Source of the DNA: Candidatus Thorarchaeota archaeon
GTDB lineage: Archaea; Asgardarchaeota; Thorarchaeia; Thorarchaeales; Thorarchaeaceae
DNA: 16,784 nt
Assembly (NCBI GenBank): GCA_016840965.1
Contig: JAEORI010000293.1
Span: forward strand, 1-16,784
Direction of reading: 5' to 3'
Shown: one piece after another, positions 7,271-14,436 of the stretch
Numbering within the stretch: the first letter of the stretch is position 1
Layout: each line of letters starts with the position of its first letter
Made by a program: the position numbers and the translations under genes
The notes under the pieces: generated by a model
What the model saw: the letters and a program-made list of their open reading frames with translations, nothing else
The model's database searches: none
Told to the model about the DNA's origin: nothing

Positions 7271-8605
7271 TTATTCAGGACATTGAAGTTTGATACCAAG
7301 AGGGCTGAGTTCTCCGTTGACTTTTCCCACAACGGTGATACATTCTAATCCTTTGCCAATTAGAATGTGAGCCAATGACTGTTGGAAGGGAGGAAGAAAT
7401 GGGATTTCACTAGCAGCAAGAATGTCATTATAGACTTCCTTTACTCGAGGTGCTGTCAGATAGTTTTCAAGCTCATTAAGAGTTGTACGTGTTTCAAGAA
7501 GGATCTGACCTATCTTCTTCAGAAATGCAGTCTTAGGAACATTTACTGATGGACCAAATAATCGCTCTACATTCTTTTCAAACCAAGCTTGCATTCGATC
7601 GATATCATAGACTGGAAGAACTATGGGAGAATCACCGTCTTTTTTTGGAGCAATGATTCGAATCAGATTGCGTTTCTCTGCAGAGAGCACAAAATCAGAG
7701 AACCTCCTATAACCAATCTTTTCAAGGTTAAGTCCACGTTCTCGGAGCTCGACTCCAAGCTCCATTAGAGTAAATGGTGGTTTCTCATTAAGGCGCTCCT
7801 CCGTCACCTGTGCTAGGAACGCAAAAGCTTCATCGACCTCTTTTGATTTCTTAATTGACTCAGGAGATATTTTGTCTGGTAGTGCAAGAATTGTTCCAGG
7901 CATTTCACCTTCTCGGACAACGTAGTTTTGCGCTTCGGCCCAATCCACAAAGTCATTCCAATGACTGAAACCCATTGCAGCTTCATTGAAGTCAGGATTT
8001 AATGATTTCATCACGTGTTTTGTATGACCGACACCGGGTTTGCTTCCAGTCTTGTTGATTATCCGAATTACTTCCTGAAGTTGAACAGCAGCAAGATGTC
8101 GCAGCTGCACAATACTTTGGACTGACTCGTCGCAATCTTCTGGGCGAACACAATCTAAAGCAGGTCTAAAGGAAAAAATGTCGCTATATATTGTTGCAAG
8201 CTCAGGCAACTCAGAAGCTGTAATGATTGGATTGCTAATCAGCCACAATTCCGCACCATATTCTTTGAGTGCACCTGCAATTAGCTTGAAGTCGCCATCA
8301 CCGGTGATGAGAACGTAACGTGTGGTTTCAGGATAATGCACAAGGTGATCAAGAATGTAGGCCGCCATCTTATAGTCGCTAGCGTTGTCACGATTGTCAG
8401 GGATGTGAATTAAATCATACCCTAATGCATAGAGTTCCTCAGCCATCTGGCGTCTATGATCCCAATCTGCAAATGCATACGCACGAGTAATAGTACCAGC
8501 TTGACGTATCCTCTCAGTCATGGTTTTGTGTGTAGCAAATTCGTCTGAGACATTTTCTATATCCCAAAAAATTGCCATGTGATGTGTAGTTTCTAAGGAG
8601 GTCAT
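7271..8605 (-). CDS. NYN-domain (PIN-like) ribonuclease with LOTUS/OST-HTH domains
   Basis: A 444-residue protein. The N-terminal NYN domain (about 10-146) has MAIFWDIENV (D15, N18), ASDYKMA (D77, K79) and ITGDGDF (D103, D105), the acidic set of LabA/limkain-type PIN-like nucleases. Residues about 164-242 form an OST-HTH (LOTUS)-like module, with the core SHWNDFVDWAEAQNYV. A second, weaker copy is at about 257-318 (RRFSDFVLSAEKRNLI). The last 120 residues are helical and unassigned. NYN-LOTUS pairing occurs in eukaryotic MARF1-type RNA regulators and in many bacterial proteins; a predicted RNA-cleaving or RNA-binding role follows from the family. The ATG at 8605 is preferred, with GGAG 11 bases upstream. 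A GTG at 8617 is the alternative, and the NYN fold itself begins only at the Met nine residues later. It is the first gene of a possible four-gene minus-strand cluster. Confidence 0.85.
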   Translation of the reverse strand: MTSLETTHHMAIFWDIENVSDEFATHKTMTERIRQAGTITRAYAFADWDHRRQMAEELYALGYDLIHIPDNRDNASDYKMAAYILDHLVHYPETTRYVLITGDGDFKLIAGALKEYGAELWLISNPIITASELPELATIYSDIFSFRPALDCVRPEDCDESVQSIVQLRHLAAVQLQEVIRIINKTGSKPGVGHTKHVMKSLNPDFNEAAMGFSHWNDFVDWAEAQNYVVREGEMPGTILALPDKISPESIKKSKEVDEAFAFLAQVTEERLNEKPPFTLMELGVELRERGLNLEKIGYRRFSDFVLSAEKRNLIRIIAPKKDGDSPIVLPVYDIDRMQAWFEKNVERLFGPSVNVPKTAFLKKIGQILLETRTTLNELENYLTAPRVKEVYNDILAASEIPFLPPFQQSLAHILIGKGLECITVVGKVNGELSPLGIKLQCPE

Positions 8606-8767
8606 GAAAGAAAACACTCCAGTGCGTTTCTACATTGATAATTATACTATATGAGCTTGCTGAAAAATAGGTGTGGAAAGTTGCTGAGAACATTGTCCTT
8701 TTAGTATAGAATAAAAACCAATCATTAATTCTTGAGGAGAGAGAGCACTTGATGGTGGGTCATTGCC
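8606..8767. promoter_or_regulatory. Divergent intergenic region between the NYN-LOTUS and MFS genes
   Basis: On the minus strand TATAGTATAA (8642-8651) lies about 41 bases before the NYN gene's ATG, predicting a start near 8620. On the plus strand AGTATAGAATAAAAA (8703-8717) is the TATA candidate for the transporter, giving a leader of about 35 bases. That leader contains a purine run GAGGAGAGAGAG (8734-8745) and GGTGGG (8754-8759), eight bases before the ATG. No gene, RNA or clear repeat is seen otherwise. Confidence 0.45.
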
Positions 8768-10189
8768 ATGGCTGATGTCGACGAAATTATTGAAGTTGAT
8801 GAGATTAAAGAAGCAGAAAAAACTGAGGTTGATACAAAGTCAATCGTCGTTAATGAAGGTGCATCAACCTCATGGTTTGAAGCAGTCAGGCAGACTATGT
8901 CAAACAAGAACTTCACAATTTTTCTTTTCACTGCATGGATTTATTCAAGTATTCAAGTCGTGAATAGATACTTTCCACTATACCTCAGAGATGTTGGTCT
9001 AACATATGTCTTGGTAGGGGTGTTCGTATCACTAATCACAGGAGTGTCACTCATCGGAGAGTTTGTGTCAGGATATCTTGCTGATAATTATGATCGACGA
9101 AAATTGGCATCTATTACAATGGCAGTAAATGGTATTGGTTACTTCATAATTGCTTTTTCAGGTGATATACTAATCATGGCGATTGGTTTCATGATGTTTG
9201 GAATAGCATCGTTCACCAGTAAGGGTGGTACTGCATATATTATGGAACAAATAGACCGTCGTCATGGAGGAGTCGCTATCAGTCTTTTCACACTAGGCAC
9301 GGTTTTCGGTCTTTTTCCTCTCTTCGCTGTGGGAATTTTATTGAATTTTGGAATGGAATTCATCCCGGTCATGAGTACAATGTTTATGATGTCAGGGATT
9401 GCATACATGATTTGCGCTTTCATTAGGATAAAATGGCTTGATTCAACTGATCCTGGTAAACGTGCCTTGAAGTCTGATAATGTGATCAGAGATTTCTTTT
9501 ATGAAAATATCAGAAGTATCAAGCTACTAGCCCGTGTTTTTCCAGTATTCATTGCTGTCTTCTGTATAGATGCTTTAAGTGATACATTCTATGGTTTTGC
9601 CAACCTCTACTATGTTAATGAAACCCTAGGGTTTGGGATTGGAGACATCAACCTGATGCTTCTATTGACCCTCACATTTTCGATCCCTCTCACATTATAC
9701 CTTGGAAGATTCTTCGACAAACATGGCGGTAAAAGGCTCACACTTGTTGTATATTCTGTAATGCCAATAGCTATTGGACTTCTGGTTGTAGCTCAAAATG
9801 TTCCATATATCGCACCTCTATCTTGGCTTGAAGTAGCCGATTCGATTTACCCTGGTTTGAGTGTCTTATTCTCGCTGGCATTCATTGCAACAGCCATAAA
9901 ATCAATCAATGATGTACTCTGGATGTCAGTTATCAACACATATATCCAAAAATCATTGCCTCGACAAGATCTTGGGAAAATGTTGAGTCTTACCACGGTG
10001 TTTGTCCTTTTGATCGTAACAGTTGGACAGATACCTGCTGGTGTGATATATGAGCTTTTCAGAGGAGTTCCACTTCTCTTTATGGCTCTTGCACTCAATT
10101 TTGTGATTCTCTATGTACTTGCTGTAAAAAGTATTGAACCAAGGATTAGTGTGGATGAGCTCGAAAGAGAACTAGCACAAAAATCATGA
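8768..10189 (+). CDS. MFS-family transporter
   Basis: A 473-residue polytopic membrane protein of the major facilitator superfamily, which moves small solutes by ion or substrate exchange. The loop between the second and third helices carries motif A as GYLADNYDRRK (102-112). Hydrophobic helices run from about residue 50 to 465, with a long hydrophilic central loop near 222-247 (IKWLDSTDPGKRALKSDN), consistent with a 6+6 helix plan. The second half repeats a motif-A-like loop, GRFFDKHGGKRL (about 315-326). The first 30 residues are strongly acidic (MADVDEIIEVDEIKEAEKTE), a cytosolic tail not needed for the fold. The ATG at 8768 has GGTGGG eight bases upstream. It is transcribed alone, diverging from the NYN-LOTUS gene and converging on the GyrI-like gene. 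Substrate cannot be deduced; drug, sugar and peptide exporters all fit. Confidence 0.85.
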   Translation: MADVDEIIEVDEIKEAEKTEVDTKSIVVNEGASTSWFEAVRQTMSNKNFTIFLFTAWIYSSIQVVNRYFPLYLRDVGLTYVLVGVFVSLITGVSLIGEFVSGYLADNYDRRKLASITMAVNGIGYFIIAFSGDILIMAIGFMMFGIASFTSKGGTAYIMEQIDRRHGGVAISLFTLGTVFGLFPLFAVGILLNFGMEFIPVMSTMFMMSGIAYMICAFIRIKWLDSTDPGKRALKSDNVIRDFFYENIRSIKLLARVFPVFIAVFCIDALSDTFYGFANLYYVNETLGFGIGDINLMLLLTLTFSIPLTLYLGRFFDKHGGKRLTLVVYSVMPIAIGLLVVAQNVPYIAPLSWLEVADSIYPGLSVLFSLAFIATAIKSINDVLWMSVINTYIQKSLPRQDLGKMLSLTTVFVLLIVTVGQIPAGVIYELFRGVPLLFMALALNFVILYVLAVKSIEPRISVDELERELAQKS

Positions 10190-10245
10190 ATCTTGTATCT
10201 TACTGCATATGAGGAAGGACCATATCCAGACAATAATGAAGTCTT

Positions 10246-11310
10246 CTAGGCAATCAGAATATCATCTGGTAGATGGATAGCAAACTCACATGTATTGTCC
10301 CCATTTATCAGAGACTGGACAACCTGTATCTTCAAAGGTCTTTCAAGGATGCCCTCCCAAAGTTGTTTTGGCCATCCAGCTGAACAATTGCAAAATGATT
10401 TCGGGGTTTCATCCAGGTGGTTTCTTATTAGTGGACAGAAACAATAAGCTCTCCGTCGCTCAGCATCTGTTTTCGCTTCTTTATACGCCGTGGGATTAGC
10501 TGGGCTTTTTTCTTCATAGATGACAGACCCCTCGCGCCGTAATAATTTAGGATAATATCCGCCCTTAGAGATCATTGCATCGATGACTGTATCTACATTA
10601 CCAGTAGATCTAAAGAGCTCTCGCATAGGTGGAATGAGCTCTACTGGAAAAACGTGAGCACAGTGTGATAGAATCTCGTACTGTTCCTCATCATTTGACT
10701 TATGCTCTAAAATAGCGAGTGCATTACAAAGAGCTTTGTGGCGGACTGCTGCAGGTGAGTCAATTTCAAGATTTTTCATTGGTGATAGGACTTCAGCCTT
10801 GGCTTTACGACCTAAGACCATTTCAAGCTTGGTTGAGAATCGATGTGTCCAATCATGGAGGACTGCTTGAATCTCGACCACTGTGTCTTCAGGGTGATTC
10901 TCATCATAGTGATGAAAAATCTCTCGTGTAGACTCAGCAATAGGATGGCCTCTATCGTAAGTATGCTTGGAAACCAACCTGTACGCGGTTCCAATCTCAG
11001 CATAGGATCCTTTGTAAATAATTGTCATTGCTTCTTCAGATGGAAGAGTTGTTGATATGACCCCATCTCCTTCGATTGACTTACTTATTGGAAGACTGAC
11101 ATCCATATCATGCCCAACATCATCACTTACCCCCCAGTGATGTGTAACAATTGGACTACCAGCTGCATTTTCACCAGCAATTGACTTGAGTTTTGCAAAT
11201 ACATGAGGTAAATCACTTATCTTTCCATGAATTCTAGTTTGAAGAGCCAAGATTTCATCAAGTACCTTGTAAACCACTTTCTCCTCAAGTTGCTCATCTG
11301 TAGTTGACAT
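10246..11310 (-). CDS. GyrI-like domain protein fused to a CxC...CxCSAG domain
   Basis: A 354-residue cytosolic protein in two parts. Residues about 30-160 look like a GyrI-like (SOUL/AraC-effector-type) small-molecule-binding domain: strand VFAKLKSI, paired acidic strands, TTLPSEEAMTIIYKGSYAEI and, after a long helix, VVEIQAVLHDW. Residues about 190-354 carry paired cysteines, YCFCPLIRNH (C290, C292) and FCNCSAGW (C307, C309), then GDNTCEFAIHLP (C341), resembling unnamed metal-binding families of anaerobes. No DNA-binding domain is present, so it is not an AraC-type regulator. The ATG at 11310 is preferred because a TATA-like TGATATACAA lies about 35 bases upstream; the frame extends to a GTG at 11397. 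The neighbours run in opposite directions, so it is monocistronic. The role may be sensing or modifying a hydrophobic ligand, which is speculative. Confidence 0.65.
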   Translation of the reverse strand: MSTTDEQLEEKVVYKVLDEILALQTRIHGKISDLPHVFAKLKSIAGENAAGSPIVTHHWGVSDDVGHDMDVSLPISKSIEGDGVISTTLPSEEAMTIIYKGSYAEIGTAYRLVSKHTYDRGHPIAESTREIFHHYDENHPEDTVVEIQAVLHDWTHRFSTKLEMVLGRKAKAEVLSPMKNLEIDSPAAVRHKALCNALAILEHKSNDEEQYEILSHCAHVFPVELIPPMRELFRSTGNVDTVIDAMISKGGYYPKLLRREGSVIYEEKSPANPTAYKEAKTDAERRRAYCFCPLIRNHLDETPKSFCNCSAGWPKQLWEGILERPLKIQVVQSLINGDNTCEFAIHLPDDILIA

Positions 11311-11483
11311 CTCTATTTCACGTTCCAATTTATCATCAAGATTGTATATCAATAGCCAGTTCGTAGCAAGATTTTGATCTGATCTAACAATTACCACAAT
11401 AACGATCTATTACTAAAATGATTGCTGCTCCTATCAGGCCAAATTTAAGAGTGATAATTTTGTTGAGGTGATGGGTTAGTAAC
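11311..11483. promoter_or_regulatory. Divergent promoter region, GyrI-like gene and AbgB-like gene
   Basis: For the minus-strand gene, TGATATACAA (11341-11350) is a TATA candidate. For the plus-strand gene, AATTTAAG (11442-11449) is a weak TATA candidate, followed by GAGGTGAT (11465-11472), an excellent match to the archaeal anti-Shine-Dalgarno, eleven bases before the ATG at 11484. Part of the region is open in frame with the GyrI-like gene but shows no ATG there. Nothing else is visible. Confidence 0.45.
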
Positions 11484-12920
11484 ATGAAGAATGATGCTTG
11501 GGATTGGATATCGGACAATGAAAAAATGATTATTGAAGCGAGCGACAAGATTTGGAACCTCGCAGAGCTTGGACTTCTGGAAGTGAAGTCTGTAGAGTAT
11601 CTTGCAAAGATTCTAGCCAAATATGAGTTCGATATCGAAATGGGCGTGGCGGGCATGCCAACGGCATTTGTAGCGACATATGGGAAAGGGAGTCCCACTA
11701 TTGGATTCATGGGAGAGTATGATGCGCTACCTGGTCTGTCCCAAAAGCCAGTCCCCTATAAGGACCCCATTAAAGATGGAGCTCCGGGACATGGATGTGG
11801 CCACAATATTCATGGAGTCACTGGGGTTATGAGTGCTATTGCTACGAAAGTGACTATGCAGAAGCATGGACTGCACGGAACTGTCAAGTTCTTTGGTACT
11901 CCTGCAGAAGAAACCTATAGTGGAAAGGTATTCATGGTAAGAACTGGTTGCTTTGATGGCGTAGATGCTGTTTTGAGTCACCATCCAGGTCACTTTAATG
12001 TTGCAGGTCTAGGTAGTAGTCTTGCCATGAATTCTGCAAAGTTTCATTTCTATGGCAAAACAGCACATGCCGCAGCTACTCCTTATGTTGCAAGGAGTGC
12101 ACTTGATGCGATTGAACTCATGAATATTGGTGTGAATTTCATGAGAGAACATGTTGTTCAAGAGGCAAGAATCCATTATGTAATAGAGTCAGGGGGGTTG
12201 CAGCCAAATGTTGTGCCAGACTATGCACGTAGCTGGTACTATATCAGAGCACCAGAGCGTGAACAGGTCGACCACATCTACAATTGGGTGGTTAAGATTG
12301 CTGAAGGCGCAGCCCTGATGACTCAAACAAAATTAAAGGTTGAATTCATTGAAGGGCTGTCCAACGAACTTCCAAGCAAGGGATTGAGTGAACTTGTCAT
12401 ATCTAATATGCGTGAAGTTGGAGCGCCTGAATACACTGATGAAGAGATGATGTTCGCGAAGGAGATTGCAAAAACAGTAACAAAAGAAGCGAAGAGTGAA
12501 CAATTACGAGCATCCAAACGTCCTGGATGGGAACAGCTAGTCGAAGATGAGGTGTATATTGATCGAGAGATTCATGATCCATGGGATGAAGGAATAGTAT
12601 TTCCGGGTTCAACAGATACAGGAGATGTCAGCTGGATTGCACCGACTATGGAATTTGGAACAGCCTCAGCTACTCTCGAAGCAGCGGGTCACGACTGGCA
12701 ATGGACAGCCTGTTGTGGAATGAGTATTGGTCACAAGGCGCTCATGTTTGCTACAAAGGTCATGGCTGGTTCAGCAGTCGATCTCATAATGAAACCAGAT
12801 CTTCTAAAGAAGATAAAACACGAGCACGCAGAGATGATGAAGGGCAGGAGGTACATCTGTCCTATTCCCGAAAGTGTTAAACCACCACTAGATATTGCTA
12901 GAGAAAAATCTTCGAAATAG
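11484..12920 (+). CDS. M20 family amidohydrolase, AbgB-like
   Basis: A 478-residue metal-dependent amidohydrolase resembling AbgB, the B subunit of p-aminobenzoyl-glutamate hydrolase (about 480 residues). Seen: GFMGEYDALPGLS (75-86); APGHGCGHNIHG (100-111) with C105 and H107 as metal ligands; the PAEE site at E142/E143; and SHHPG (165-169), the AbgB/carboxypeptidase-Ss1 type rather than the ArgE type. The lid/dimerisation domain is at about 180-300, with FYGKTAHAAATPY. SIGHKALMF in the C-terminal part carries a further conserved His. E. coli AbgB partners with AbgA; no AbgA partner gene is seen here, so a homomeric enzyme acting on some N-acyl or amidated amino acid is more likely. The start has a strong Shine-Dalgarno. 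The HisN-like gene follows in the same direction after a gap of about 147 bases. Confidence 0.88.
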   Translation: MKNDAWDWISDNEKMIIEASDKIWNLAELGLLEVKSVEYLAKILAKYEFDIEMGVAGMPTAFVATYGKGSPTIGFMGEYDALPGLSQKPVPYKDPIKDGAPGHGCGHNIHGVTGVMSAIATKVTMQKHGLHGTVKFFGTPAEETYSGKVFMVRTGCFDGVDAVLSHHPGHFNVAGLGSSLAMNSAKFHFYGKTAHAAATPYVARSALDAIELMNIGVNFMREHVVQEARIHYVIESGGLQPNVVPDYARSWYYIRAPEREQVDHIYNWVVKIAEGAALMTQTKLKVEFIEGLSNELPSKGLSELVISNMREVGAPEYTDEEMMFAKEIAKTVTKEAKSEQLRASKRPGWEQLVEDEVYIDREIHDPWDEGIVFPGSTDTGDVSWIAPTMEFGTASATLEAAGHDWQWTACCGMSIGHKALMFATKVMAGSAVDLIMKPDLLKKIKHEHAEMMKGRRYICPIPESVKPPLDIAREKSSK

Positions 12921-13067
12921 CTTGATTTGCTTGAGTACTATAGGAATACGATAAATCTTCTAAATGAACAACTGGCAGGCAGAGGGTTTGTAGAGGACCC
13001 AATCATCACGCTTCTTATATCTCAGACATGCAAGAGTTTCTTATTGAATAATCGGATAGTTGTAAAT
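12921..13067 (+). promoter_or_regulatory. Gap between AbgB-like and HisN-like genes, with a TATA candidate
   Basis: The HisN frame stays open back to a TTG at 12927, but the extra 47 residues match nothing in the family and contain no methionine after the first codon. CTTATATCT (13012-13020) is a possible TATA box that would start transcription near 13040, inside this stretch. This supports treating the stretch as non-coding or leader sequence. No RNA gene was recognised. Confidence 0.35.
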
Positions 13068-13832
13068 TTGAGTATTGAGAGTCTACGGAGTTTTCTCTCC
13101 TTTGCACAAGAGGTTGTAGTGGGAGCAGGTAAGTTGACAATGGAGTATTTCCTGACAGGCCTCGAGGTTGATAGAAAACGAGATGAAACTCCAGTCACTA
13201 TTGCCGATAGAAATACAGAGGAATACATCAGAGGAAGAATTGCAGCTAGGTTTCCTTCTCATTCAATTCTTGGCGAGGAAGAGGGAGAAACCTCAGGCAC
13301 CTCGCCATATAGATGGATAATTGACCCAATTGATGGAACACAGTCTTTCATCAGAGGCGTACCACTTTACACCGTTCTTCTTGCCCTTGAATATCACGGC
13401 GTACCTCAATTAGGTATAATTCATGCACCATTCACTGGTGAAATGGTTTCAGCTGCAGAGAGTGTAGGAGTGTTCTATAATGGCACTCCATGTCGTGTGA
13501 GTTCTACAGAGAGCCTAGCAAATGCATGGGTGCAAGTGACTGACTATGCGGACCTATCAAGACGGCGACCAGATTTTGCCAGCCGTCTTTTGGCTAGCTC
13601 TTATTCTTGTAGAGCATGGGGTGATGCATATGGGTATCTTCTTGTAGCAACTGGTAGAGTTGATGTGATGATTGATCCCATTATGAACATCTGGGACATT
13701 GCGCCATTAAAGCCAATAATCACAGAAGCTGGGGGTGTATTCACTGACCTTGATGGCATGGACAACGCGATGGGGACCTCGTCTCTAGCTTGCAATTCAC
13801 TGCTTCACAAAGAATTGATGGAACTTGTGTGA
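13068..13832 (+). CDS. Inositol-monophosphatase family phosphatase, histidinol-phosphatase (HisN)-like
   Basis: A Mg-dependent sugar/inositol phosphatase-family enzyme of about 254 residues. Metal-site motifs are intact: GEEEG (70-72 are Glu), DPIDGT (D86, D89, T91) and WDIAP (D210). Several blocks match the HisN branch better than archaeal IMPase/FBPase: DGTQSFIRGVPLYTVLLAL, the WGDAYGYLLVATGRVDVMID stretch, then WDIAPLKPIITEAGG. HisN removes phosphate from L-histidinol phosphate in histidine synthesis, but no other his gene is in the window, so the substrate is unproven. The start is uncertain: there is no ATG near the family's normal N-terminus, and a TTG at 13068 gives a family-typical length, while the frame is open to a TTG at 12927. 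It converges on the GTPase gene with 14 bases between stops. Confidence 0.82.
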   Translation: MSIESLRSFLSFAQEVVVGAGKLTMEYFLTGLEVDRKRDETPVTIADRNTEEYIRGRIAARFPSHSILGEEEGETSGTSPYRWIIDPIDGTQSFIRGVPLYTVLLALEYHGVPQLGIIHAPFTGEMVSAAESVGVFYNGTPCRVSSTESLANAWVQVTDYADLSRRRPDFASRLLASSYSCRAWGDAYGYLLVATGRVDVMIDPIMNIWDIAPLKPIITEAGGVFTDLDGMDNAMGTSSLACNSLLHKELMELV

Positions 13833-13846
13833 TTTAATAATCCAAG

Positions 13847-14362
13847 TTAATGAAAGGAGGCAATGATGCTTCTGGCAATCATCTCGAATGCTTTATTGAC
13901 ATTCATATCAAGGCGAACAGATGTTTCAATGTAGTCTATCCCCATCTGTGCAGCTATTTTCAGACCTTCCTCAGTAGAGATCACTCGGTCCATGGCTAGA
14001 TCAGTCTTGTTTCCAACAAGAATTGCTCTATAGTCATCTAGATTTCGGTCAACTTCATTCTTCCATTCAATTACCTCATTGAGGGACTCCCAAGATGTGA
14101 CATCAAACATGAAAATCACGCCTTGAGCCCCTAAGTAATAGTTCGCTCGTGTCCGTTCAAGAAAGTCTTGAGAGCCCAAATCCCAAATCTGAAGGTTTAC
14201 AGAGTTATCGTCAACATCCATTTTCTTGTAGGCAAATCCTACACCAAGCGTTGGAGAATAGTGCTCACGAAAAGTTCCAGTTGAATACCTGATTATTATG
14301 CTGGTTTTTCCTACTGAAGCAGATCCGACTGTAACGATTTTCAGGAGATAGGAAGGGCTCAT
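13847..14362 (-). CDS. Rab/Ras-like small GTPase with unusual G3 box
   Basis: A 171-residue GTPase consisting of the G domain alone. Nucleotide motifs: G1 GSASVGKTS (13-21); G2 threonine T38 in YSPTLGVGF; G3 WDLGSQD (60-66); G4 NKTD (118-121); G5 ETSVR (146-150). Overall it follows the Rab/Ras order and length. The G3 box departs from DTAGQE: the invariant glycine is Ser64, while the glutamine at the catalytic position is kept as Q65, and WDLG recalls Arf-type GTPases. The C-terminus (IIASFH) has no cysteine, so no prenylation; there is no amphipathic extension either, so membrane contact would need a partner. The ATG at 14362 has GGTGA seven bases upstream. It follows the longin-like gene after 74 bases, in which AACTATTATC could be a separate weak TATA. 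A functional pair is likely. Confidence 0.92.
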   Translation of the reverse strand: MSPSYLLKIVTVGSASVGKTSIIIRYSTGTFREHYSPTLGVGFAYKKMDVDDNSVNLQIWDLGSQDFLERTRANYYLGAQGVIFMFDVTSWESLNEVIEWKNEVDRNLDDYRAILVGNKTDLAMDRVISTEEGLKIAAQMGIDYIETSVRLDMNVNKAFEMIARSIIASFH

Positions 14363-14436
14363 TTACTGTCACCAACTATGTTTCTTCAACATTCTTAGAT
14401 AATAGTTCTTCAGACGGAAGTATGTGGACCTCCTGA

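Noticed and set aside
7228..7332. N-terminal extension of the iron-sulfur protein into the end of the NYN-LOTUS gene
   Set aside because: The extension overlaps the preceding gene by 62 bases, while the ATG at 7227 has a well-placed AGAGGA. The overlap looks like chance openness.
8752..8775. Seven-codon ORF (MVGHCHG) overlapping the start of the MFS gene, possible leader peptide
   Set aside because: It is short, lacks a well-spaced ribosome binding site of its own, and has no attenuator-like structure. Its ATG falls in the transporter's own ribosome-binding region.
10190..10245. Possible terminator hairpin (ATATG...CATAT) between the convergent MFS and GyrI-like genes
   Set aside because: The stem is only five A/T-rich base pairs with a nine-base loop and no T-run follows. 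It is too weak to call.
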